IMG/VR virus record: IMGVR_UViG_3300042465_006693
Coordinates: 1 to 25,774 of that record
Source of the DNA: a virus
Length of the DNA: 25,774 bases
Direction: 5' to 3' (one strand)
The stretch's first letter is position 1; each line of letters begins with the position of its first letter. The position numbers were made by a program, and so were the translations under genes. Shown piece by piece: positions 6,973 through 12,352 of the stretch. The notes beneath the pieces are model-generated. The model was not told the DNA's origin and made no database searches. It worked only from the letters and a program-made list of their open reading frames with translations.

Positions 6973-7278
6973 ATGGCAAGTATCTATTCAGCATCAATCG
7001 ACTTATCACTAATTGATAAATCAAAAATTACCGAAAAGAACGGTAAAAAGTATTATAACATTAATGTAATAATCAATGACAAAGAAAACGAATATGGACA
7101 AATTTTGTCCATTACTGAAAATCAAACACAAGAAGAGCGTACAAATAAAGTAGCTAAAAAATATCTTGGAAATGGTAAGCTAGTTTTTGATTCAAATAGT
7201 AAAAATTCAACTAATAAAGAAGTTGAAAATAAATCAGTTACAATAAATAAAAATGACGAAGATTTATTGCCATTTTAG
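6973..7278 (+). CDS. SSB-like protein with acidic aromatic C-terminal tip
   Basis: 101 aa. Starts MASIYSASIDLSLIDKSKIT and continues with a beta-rich segment (KKYYNINVIINDKENEYGQ) and an L-G-N-G-K-L-V-F block. This family layout recurs in Bacteroidetes phages. The last residues, N-K-N-D-E-D-L-L-P-F, match the acidic D-D-x-x-P-F tip by which bacterial SSB recruits replication proteins. I infer a single-stranded DNA-binding protein working with the recombination and primase genes. The OB fold itself cannot be proved by eye. Confidence 0.5.
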   Translation: MASIYSASIDLSLIDKSKITEKNGKKYYNINVIINDKENEYGQILSITENQTQEERTNKVAKKYLGNGKLVFDSNSKNSTNKEVENKSVTINKNDEDLLPF

Positions 7279-7297
7279 GAAATAATTACTATATTTA
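7267..7297 (+). promoter_or_regulatory. Promoter for the free-standing HNH-like gene
   Basis: TTG (7267-7269), 20 bases, TATATTTA (7290-7297), one base off TAnnTTTG. It overlaps the end of the SSB-like gene and lies 22 bases before the next ATG. Confidence 0.5.
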
Positions 7298-7319
7298 CCA
7301 TTGCCTAAATATAGATAAT

Positions 7320-7835
7320 ATGCAATGTATTTTATGTAATCAAGAAAAATCATTAACTGACTTTTATTATAGAAAAGATAATAAAAAGTATAGGTCTTCT
7401 TGTAAAGAATGTGATAAAGATAGAACTAGAAAATCATATTTAATAAATAAAGAAAAACCTGAATTTATTGAAAATGAAAGTTTAAGAAAAAAAGCTTTTT
7501 ATTCAAAATTTCATAAAACATCTTTATTTAATAGAAAAACTGATTATTCAGAAAATGAAAACCACAAAATAAAATTTCCTGAAAAATATATTGCAGTTGG
7601 TGCAACTAAAAAAATAAGAAAAGAAGGTTTTCATGCACACCATTGGAGTTATTTAAAAGAACATCATAAAGATGTTATTTATTTAACACCAAAAAAACAT
7701 ATGGTTGCACATAGATTTATTATTTATGACCAAGAAAGAATGATGTATAGGCGTTATGATACAAATGAATTGTTAGATACAAAAGAATCTCATTTATCAT
7801 TTATAAGGTTTTGTATTGAAACAAAAAACGATTAA
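7320..7835 (+). CDS. HNH-like endonuclease with N-terminal zinc finger
   Basis: 171 aa. Two CxxC pairs (C3/C6 and C28/C31) form a small zinc finger at the N-terminus. After a basic linker, H-A-H-H-W-S-Y (residues 105-111) followed by Y-L-T-P-K-K-H-M-V-A-H (121-131) reads as a degenerate HNH/His-Me-finger core with H107/H108 and H127/H131. Such proteins cut DNA and are often mobile. This one has its own promoter and terminator, unlike its neighbours, which suggests insertion as a unit. The nuclease role is moderately supported; a purely DNA-binding role is possible. Confidence 0.65.
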   Translation: MQCILCNQEKSLTDFYYRKDNKKYRSSCKECDKDRTRKSYLINKEKPEFIENESLRKKAFYSKFHKTSLFNRKTDYSENENHKIKFPEKYIAVGATKKIRKEGFHAHHWSYLKEHHKDVIYLTPKKHMVAHRFIIYDQERMMYRRYDTNELLDTKESHLSFIRFCIETKND

Positions 7836-7846
7836 TTAACTAATAC

Positions 7847-7878
7847 AAACCTACTAATTGAGTTTAGTAGGTTTTTTT
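7847..7878 (+). terminator. Intrinsic terminator after the HNH-like gene
   Basis: AAACCTACTAA (7847-7857) pairs with TTAGTAGGTTT across a short loop and is followed by a run of T (to 7878). Confidence 0.82.
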
Positions 7879-7899
7879 AACAATTTAAAATAAAATAGT

Positions 7900-8565
7900 A
7901 TGGTAGAATTATTAGATGTTTTCGGAAATGATTTAATGATAGTTAATTCGGCTCGAGTTAGTTATGGAAAAAAAAGTGATGCAATAAATGTAAAAGATGA
8001 AAAGTTGATTAACTTTTTAGTTGAGCATAAGCATATTGCACCGTTTAGACACCCACAATTGCAATTTAGAATAACATGCCCTATCTATGTTGAAAGGCAA
8101 TTAAGAAAGCATGAAATAGGTATAGAATTAGGATTAGCACCTGAACCAAACAGTTCTATAAATTCTATTTCAGGTCGTTATGTTGATTTTAGTGATAGTT
8201 ATACAACTATTAAAGAGTGGAGAAAGCAATCAACTTCAAGTAAACAAGGGAGTGCAGAACCAATGAATCAAGCTGAACAATATCATTGCTCAATAAGAGA
8301 AAGCCAAGTTATAGATTTATGTAAAAAAGTTTATAATGAATTTATTGAAATGGGAATGAGTAAAGAACAGGCTCGAACTATTTTGCCACTAAATTTGAAT
8401 ACTACATTTATTTGGACTGGTAGCTTCTTATCTTTTATTCACTTATTTAATTTAAGATTGAAAAAAGATACTCAGCAAGAAACTAGAGAATTAGTAGAGT
8501 TGATGCTTATAGAAGTACGCAAAACAGGTAGATTTGATTTAAGTTTAAAAGCATTTGGATTATGA
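7900..8565 (+). CDS. thyX: FAD-dependent thymidylate synthase
   Basis: 221 aa, the usual ThyX size. It makes dTMP from dUMP using methylenetetrahydrofolate as carbon donor and FAD/NADPH as reductant. Visible features: H-I-A-P-F-R-H (residues 45-51), the ThyX loop; R-Q-L-R-K-H (66-71) followed by S-I-N-S-I-S-G-R-Y (86-94), which holds the S-x-N-x-x-S-x-R part of the signature; and a C-terminal F-x-x-L-R region with Q-x-E-T-R-E. The signature carries about a dozen extra residues between the RKH and SIN parts compared with the standard RHRxxSxNxxSxR, as in some phage ThyX proteins. It ends with an ATGA overlap with the next frame. It likely secures thymidine for replication of an AT-rich genome. 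Confidence 0.92.
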   Translation: MVELLDVFGNDLMIVNSARVSYGKKSDAINVKDEKLINFLVEHKHIAPFRHPQLQFRITCPIYVERQLRKHEIGIELGLAPEPNSSINSISGRYVDFSDSYTTIKEWRKQSTSSKQGSAEPMNQAEQYHCSIRESQVIDLCKKVYNEFIEMGMSKEQARTILPLNLNTTFIWTGSFLSFIHLFNLRLKKDTQQETRELVELMLIEVRKTGRFDLSLKAFGL

Positions 8566-8696
8566 TAGTTGGATTATATTATTTTGATTTAGGTTTGTTA
8601 GAATGTAATGAAACTAAACTTAGAAAAGCAAAACAAAGATATTACAATAAAATGTATAGGGAAAGACAAAAAAAAGATTATTTTTGCAAACCATAA
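8562..8696 (+). CDS. Mini-gene, 44 aa, coupled to thyX
   Basis: ATG overlaps the thyX stop as ATGA. The product (MIVGLYYFDLGLLECNETKL, then a basic stretch rich in K, R, Q and Y, ending FCKP) is highly positively charged in its second half, so nucleic-acid binding is possible. No family recognised. It ends 15 bases before a terminator. Confidence 0.45.
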   Translation: MIVGLYYFDLGLLECNETKLRKAKQRYYNKMYRERQKKDYFCKP

Positions 8697-8711
8697 CTTC
8701 TTTGTTTAACT

Positions 8712-8750
8712 AACCGATATAATACTTAATTGTATGTATCGGTTTTTTTT
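8712..8750 (+). terminator. Intrinsic terminator of the thyX unit
   Basis: AACCGATA (8712-8719) pairs with TATCGGTT (8737-8744), extended by an inner ATAC/GTAT pairing, and runs into eight T. The same AACCGATA/TATCGGTT outer stem is used by the terminator of the small RNA at 12039-12081. Confidence 0.85.
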
Positions 8751-8772
8751 GTAAAATATTTCTATTTTTATT

Positions 8773-8802
8773 TTGATTATTAGAATTTATATAATACTTT
8801 TG
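8773..8802 (+). promoter_or_regulatory. Bacteroidetes-type promoter for the helicase-methyltransferase operon
   Basis: TTG (8773-8775), 19 bases, TACTTTTG (8795-8802); first ATG 34 bases downstream. Confidence 0.7.
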
Positions 8803-8835
8803 TAATAGTTAATAACAATTAAACGAATAAGTAAT

Positions 8836-8988
8836 ATGTGGTGTTCAAGTTGCAATAGTAGTCAATGTCCTTGTTTGGAAGATGACTACGAAGAAGTAGA
8901 AGAAATTGAAATTGATGAGTACGAAGAAGTAGAACCAATTTCAGAAAATAAGTTAAACCAAGTAATAAACAATTATTTTAACAAATGA
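8836..8988 (+). CDS. Cys-rich, acidic small protein, 50 aa
   Basis: Starts MWCSSCNSSQCPC: four cysteines in the first 13 residues (C3, C6, C11, C13), able to bind a metal. Then comes a strongly acidic run rich in E, D and Y (residues 15-34) and a helical end. It overlaps the next gene as ATGA. The acidic part could act as a DNA mimic or a protein-binding tail, but there is no direct evidence. No family recognised. Confidence 0.55.
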   Translation: MWCSSCNSSQCPCLEDDYEEVEEIEIDEYEEVEPISENKLNQVINNYFNK

Positions 8989-9185
8989 GTAAAATAGACA
9001 ACCTAATACAAAGTGCAATTCAACAATTGCATTTTAAACGTAAGCAAAAAGGCTTAAATCAGAAGGAATTAGCCGATTTAGTTGGGTGTAGTGATAAAAG
9101 TATTTCAAACTTTGAAAGCTTAAAAACTACACCAAGTTTGGAATTGTTAAAAAAATTGTGCAAAGTTTTAGAAATTGATTTGTAA
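8985..9185 (+). CDS. XRE-family (Cro/CI-like) HTH regulator, 66 aa
   Basis: A compact helix-turn-helix protein: KRKQKGLNQKELADLVGCSD (about residues 19-38) and K-S-I-S-N-F-E (39-45) form the recognition unit, followed by T-P-S-L-E-L-L-K-K-L-C, the usual fourth helix. It would bind operator DNA as a dimer. It lies directly before the helicase-methyltransferase gene and after the promoter at 8773, so it probably controls this transcript. Confidence 0.85.
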   Translation: MSKIDNLIQSAIQQLHFKRKQKGLNQKELADLVGCSDKSISNFESLKTTPSLELLKKLCKVLEIDL

Positions 9186-9186
9186 T

Positions 9187-11370
9187 ATGGAATATTCAGA
9201 GTTTTTAGAATCAAAAAAGAAAACATTTATTGAAAGTGGTTTCGATATTAATGAAAATGAGTTAAATATTAATTTGTTTGACTTTCAAAAGTTTGCAGTA
9301 AAAACAGCTTTATTTAAAGGCAAGTTTGCATTGTTTTTTGATTGTGGATTAGGTAAAACATTGATGCAACTTTCATGGAGTGAAGCGGTTTATAATCACA
9401 CAAATAAAAAAGTGTTAATATTAGCACCATTAGCAGTAGTTGAACAAACTAAATTAGAATCTGTTAAGTTTGGTATTTCATTAGATTGCTTTGATATTAC
9501 TAATTACGACCAGTTAAAAAATATTGAAAATATCAATCAATATTCAGGAGTTGTATTAGATGAAAGTTCAATTTTAAAAGGGCGTGACGGTAAGTTATCA
9601 AATTTAATTATTGAAACTTTTAAATATACGCCTTACAAATTAGCATGTACGGCTACACCTTCACCAAACGACCACATGGAATTAGGTCAGCATTCTGAGT
9701 TTTTAGGTGCTATGTCTTATCTTGAAATGTTAGCAATGTACTTTGTGCATGATGGCGGTGAAACAAGTAAATGGAGATTAAGAAAACACGCTAAAGATTC
9801 ATTTTGGAAATATGTATGTACGTGGTCAATGGCTTGTGATAATCCTAAAACATTGGGATTTGATGTAAAAGGTTATGATTTACCTGAAATTGAATTTATA
9901 GAACATTTTATTGAAGTTGAAAATAATACCGATAATCTTTTTGGCGATGTGGCAATTTCTGCAACTGATTTACATAAAGATTTAAACCGTTCTTTTGATG
10001 CACGTATTCAAAAAACTGTTGAATTAGTTAATTCAAATGATAAGCAATGGATTGTTTGGGGTCTTAAAAATAATGAAACTGATACTATTGTAAAATTGCT
10101 TAATAATGCAATAAATGTACAAGGTTCTGATAGTCCTGAATATAAAGCGAAACATTTAAATGGATTTGCTAAAAAAGACTTTAATACTTTGGTTACCAAA
10201 ACATCAATTGCTTCATTTGGTATGAATTACCAGCAATGTAATCAAATGGTTTTTATGTCTTATGATTTCAAGTTTGAAGCTTTTTATCAAGCTGTAAGGC
10301 GTTGTTATCGTTTCGGACAAAAAGAAAAAGTATTTATTCATATTTTGATTCCAAAAAGCCAATTAAATGTTAGACAATCTATTATTGAAAAACATCAAAG
10401 GCATATTGAAATGATTCAAGAAATGGCTAAATATTCAAGTGAAGCAAATTATAAAAGTTCAAAATCTAAATTTAAAGTTGTGAATAAAGAAATTAAAACT
10501 AACAATTATCATTTGCTCAATGGTGATTGCGTTCAAGAAACTAAAAAACTAGCTGATAATATTGCAGATATAGTTGTTTTTAGTCCACCTTTTGCTGAAT
10601 TATATGTTTATTCAGATAAAGAAGAAGATATGGGGAATGTTAGCGATTACAAGCAATTTGAAGAGCATTTTAAATATCTTATTCCTGAGTTGAAACGTGT
10701 ATTAAAAAGCGGTCGTATTTGTGCTATTCATTGCATGGATTTACCAATTCAAAAAGGGAAAGAAGGATATATTGGTTTACGTGACTTTTCAGGTATGTTA
10801 ATTGATTGGTTTCAAGAAAACGGTTTTATTTACCACTCACGTACAACAATATGGAAAAATCCTGTAACTGAAATGCAACGTACTAAAGCATTAGGATTAC
10901 TTCATAAAACTATTAAAAAAGATAGCTCTATGACTAGGGTAGGTATTCCTGATTATATTTTGTTTTTTAGAAATGAAGGTGATAACGAAATACCAATTAC
11001 TCACCAAGATACAGACCCAAGTAAAAAAGACTATTTACCAGTTGATTTATGGCAAAAATACGCTAGTCCTGTATGGTATGATATCGACTACTCACGTACA
11101 TTGCAATATCGTTCAGGACGTGATGGGAATGATGAAAAACATATTTGTCCTTTACAATTAGATACAATTGAAAGAATATTGCATTTATACTCAAATGAGG
11201 GTGAAACGGTTTTAAGTCCGTTCGGTGGTATAGGTAGTGAAGGGTATTCAGCTTTAAAAATGAATAGAAAATCAATATCTATTGAATTAAAAGAAAGCTA
11301 CTTCACTATTAATGCAAAAAATCATAAATCTTGCATTGAAGAAAAAAATAGCGTTTTATCACTATTCTAA
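9187..11370 (+). CDS. SNF2-type helicase fused to a DNA methyltransferase
   Basis: 727 aa from the ATG at 9187. The N-terminal half is an SF2/SNF2 ATPase: Walker A G-L-G-K-T (54-58), Walker B D-E-S-S (125-128), T-A-T-P-S (155-159), and motif VI Q-A-V-R-R-C-Y-R-F-G-Q (368-378). From about residue 445 there is an amino-methyltransferase: catalytic motif IV S-P-P-F (466-469), then a long middle with A-I-H-C-M-D, and SAM-binding motif I F-G-G-I-G-S-E-G (679-686) near the end. Motif IV before motif I is the beta-class order, giving N6-adenine or N4-cytosine methylation; S-P-P-F leans to N4-cytosine but does not decide. No nuclease motif is seen, so it is not a complete restriction enzyme. It may protect phage DNA from host restriction or mark it while translocating. 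Confidence 0.85.
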   Translation: MEYSEFLESKKKTFIESGFDINENELNINLFDFQKFAVKTALFKGKFALFFDCGLGKTLMQLSWSEAVYNHTNKKVLILAPLAVVEQTKLESVKFGISLDCFDITNYDQLKNIENINQYSGVVLDESSILKGRDGKLSNLIIETFKYTPYKLACTATPSPNDHMELGQHSEFLGAMSYLEMLAMYFVHDGGETSKWRLRKHAKDSFWKYVCTWSMACDNPKTLGFDVKGYDLPEIEFIEHFIEVENNTDNLFGDVAISATDLHKDLNRSFDARIQKTVELVNSNDKQWIVWGLKNNETDTIVKLLNNAINVQGSDSPEYKAKHLNGFAKKDFNTLVTKTSIASFGMNYQQCNQMVFMSYDFKFEAFYQAVRRCYRFGQKEKVFIHILIPKSQLNVRQSIIEKHQRHIEMIQEMAKYSSEANYKSSKSKFKVVNKEIKTNNYHLLNGDCVQETKKLADNIADIVVFSPPFAELYVYSDKEEDMGNVSDYKQFEEHFKYLIPELKRVLKSGRICAIHCMDLPIQKGKEGYIGLRDFSGMLIDWFQENGFIYHSRTTIWKNPVTEMQRTKALGLLHKTIKKDSSMTRVGIPDYILFFRNEGDNEIPITHQDTDPSKKDYLPVDLWQKYASPVWYDIDYSRTLQYRSGRDGNDEKHICPLQLDTIERILHLYSNEGETVLSPFGGIGSEGYSALKMNRKSISIELKESYFTINAKNHKSCIEEKNSVLSLF

Positions 11371-11373
11371 ACC

Positions 11374-11404
11374 AAAGCCTCATTAATTTGAGGCTTTATT
11401 TTTT
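11374..11404 (+). terminator. Intrinsic terminator after the helicase-methyltransferase gene
   Basis: Perfect stem AAAGCCTCA (11374-11382) and TGAGGCTTT (11389-11397) with a six-base loop, followed by ATTTTTT. It begins four bases after the stop codon. Confidence 0.85.
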
Positions 11405-11639
11405 GTCGCAACACATTTTTATTTTTTGAGCAAATTGATAGTAGAAAAATATAGAAAATCTTGTATTTTTTTTACAACTCAAACCGAAAAAAAAGAAAAT
11501 GTGTTGTCGTTTTATAAGTGTATTAATAATCAATTACTTATAAAAAGTAAAAAATTAAAATAGTATATATCCATCTTAATGGTAAAACATTTTTATTAAT
11601 TATATTTGTTTTTGTGTACTTTTTAGTTATATTTACATT
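11405..11639. other. AT-rich non-coding region with two inverted repeats; possible origin or control region
   Basis: No convincing gene. It contains a perfect 11-base inverted repeat, CAACACATTTT (11409-11419) and AAAATGTGTTG (11496-11506), whose flanks also match imperfectly (T-rich against A-rich). Right after it is a perfect 10-base inverted repeat TTTTATAAGT (11510-11519) and ACTTATAAAA (11536-11545). The rest is A/T runs up to the promoter at 11606. The position, between a terminator and the primase operon, fits a replication origin or a binding region for the replication proteins. This is inference, as no known origin motif is recognised. Confidence 0.4.
11606..11635 (+). promoter_or_regulatory. 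Promoter giving a nearly leaderless mRNA
   Basis: TTG (11606-11608), 19 bases, TATATTTA (11628-11635). The ATG at 11640 lies only 4 bases past the -7 element, so transcription would begin at or very near the start codon. Confidence 0.5.
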
Positions 11640-11960
11640 ATGAAAATAAAACTAAAGGGAATTTGGTTCGAGGTAACTTTAACTCCAATTGAAATCGAAG
11701 AGCAAAGTGTTGTTAAAAGTATCAATACTTTTGATGATGAAATGTTAGTAAATATTGAATCATTTATAAAAGAAAATGATTTAATTAATAAAAACATATT
11801 TAGATGGCATTATGAAGAGTTTAAAGAAAAGTATGATAAATACAATATTTTAACTACAAAAAAAATGACACTATTATTTCATAGATATGCTAAAGAAAAT
11901 GAATTAAATTTTAATAGTTTAAATTCAAATGGCAATAGATATTTGAGAATATCAAAATAA
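11640..11960 (+). CDS. Free-standing winged-helix-like protein resembling the primase C-terminus
   Basis: 106 aa. The C-terminal half (about residues 58-106) lines up with the last 50 residues of the primase-helicase encoded at 12353-14713. Both have an F-x-x-x-Y-E/Q-x-F/Y helix, then L-T-T/Q-K-K/R-hydrophobic-T (the wing approach), a long helix with Y, and a closing N-G-N-R-Y/W-L/V beta hairpin. In D5-type primase-helicases this region is a winged-helix DNA-binding domain. The N-terminal half is unrecognised. I infer a DNA-binding accessory of replication, or a regulator competing for the same site. The similarity is by eye and needs alignment. Confidence 0.5.
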   Translation: MKIKLKGIWFEVTLTPIEIEEQSVVKSINTFDDEMLVNIESFIKENDLINKNIFRWHYEEFKEKYDKYNILTTKKMTLLFHRYAKENELNFNSLNSNGNRYLRISK

Positions 11961-11972
11961 TTACTATATTTG
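11943..11972 (+). promoter_or_regulatory. Strong Bacteroidetes-type promoter for a small RNA
   Basis: TTG (11943-11945), 19 bases, TATATTTG (11965-11972), a full match to the consensus. It overlaps the last codons of the upstream gene and points into a region without a reading frame. Confidence 0.7.
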
Positions 11973-11976
11973 TAGT

Positions 11977-12084
11977 ACAAAGATAAACCGCCATTTATCT
12001 ATAAGAAATTAAAGGTTTAAACAATCTTTAAACCTACAAAACCGATATACTGAAGACTGGCGGGTCTGACGTTATCGGTTTTTT
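11977..12084 (+). ncRNA. Structured small RNA or leader with three hairpins and a possible kissing loop
   Basis: About 105 nt between its own promoter and a terminator. Hairpin 1: AGATAAA (11981-11987) with TTTATCT (11994-12000), loop CCGCCA. Hairpin 2: AGGTTTAAA (12013-12021) with TTTAAACCT (12027-12035), loop CAATC. Hairpin 3: AAACCGATA (12039-12047) with TATCGGTTT (12073-12081), enclosing an inner AGAC/GTCT stem with loop TGGCGG (12058-12063), then a run of T. All these stems are perfect. Loops 1 and 3 are exact reverse complements over all six bases, so a G/C-rich kissing interaction is possible in a very AT-rich sequence. The RNA may act in trans, or as a leader whose terminator controls the primase operon downstream. 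I do not recognise a known family with certainty. Confidence 0.65.
12039..12084 (+). terminator. Intrinsic terminator formed by hairpin 3 of the small RNA
   Basis: A 9-bp outer stem followed by TTTTTTG. Genes start only 13 bases later (12097), so read-through at this point would set expression of the primase operon. Confidence 0.8.
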
Positions 12085-12096
12085 GTTTTATTAAAA

Positions 12097-12351
12097 ATGA
12101 AAAATTTAGAAGAAAAGTATTTGTAGTTATTTAATCATTTATTTTCATTATATCCAAATAATGTAAAAATGGATGAGAATGGTTTTATTGTAGTTAATCA
12201 ATTTGATAATCTATTCTCTTATGATGAATATGAATTTTACAATGTCGATATTGATAGTTTTAAATTATCAAAAATTGTAAAGTCTTATTCTGAAGATTTT
12301 TATTGCGAATGGGTAGATTGTTTTTCTCAAACTATAAGTATAAATATTTAA
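12097..12351 (+). pseudogene. Small gene with an in-frame amber stop after codon 9
   Basis: From the ATG at 12097 the frame reads MKNLEEKYL, then TAG at 12124-12126, then continues open as LFNHLFSLYPNNVKMDENGF to the stop at 12349-12351. The part after the stop also has a start at 12169 (MDENGFIVVNQFDNLFSYDE), giving a 60-residue acidic, aromatic product. Either the true gene is 12169-12351, or an 84-codon gene carries a nonsense mutation, or the TAG is read through. TAG ends several other genes here, so genome-wide recoding is unlikely. Function is unknown; it ends two bases before the primase-helicase ATG. Confidence 0.45.
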
Positions 12352-12352
12352 T

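Noticed and set aside
10973-11275. Short frames on both strands inside the methyltransferase domain
   Set aside because: Shadows of the long fusion gene whose SAM-binding motif lies in this stretch.
9187-11370. Calling the helicase-methyltransferase a complete restriction-modification or defence system
   Set aside because: No nuclease motif is visible in the protein, and neighbouring genes do not supply a matching one. The VRR-NUC and HNH genes are in a different operon with replication genes.
12124-12126. Genome-wide TAG recoding to glutamine, as in some crAss-like phages
   Set aside because: TAG ends several neighbouring genes at natural places (2565, 6471, 7278, 15207, 18590), so general recoding does not fit.
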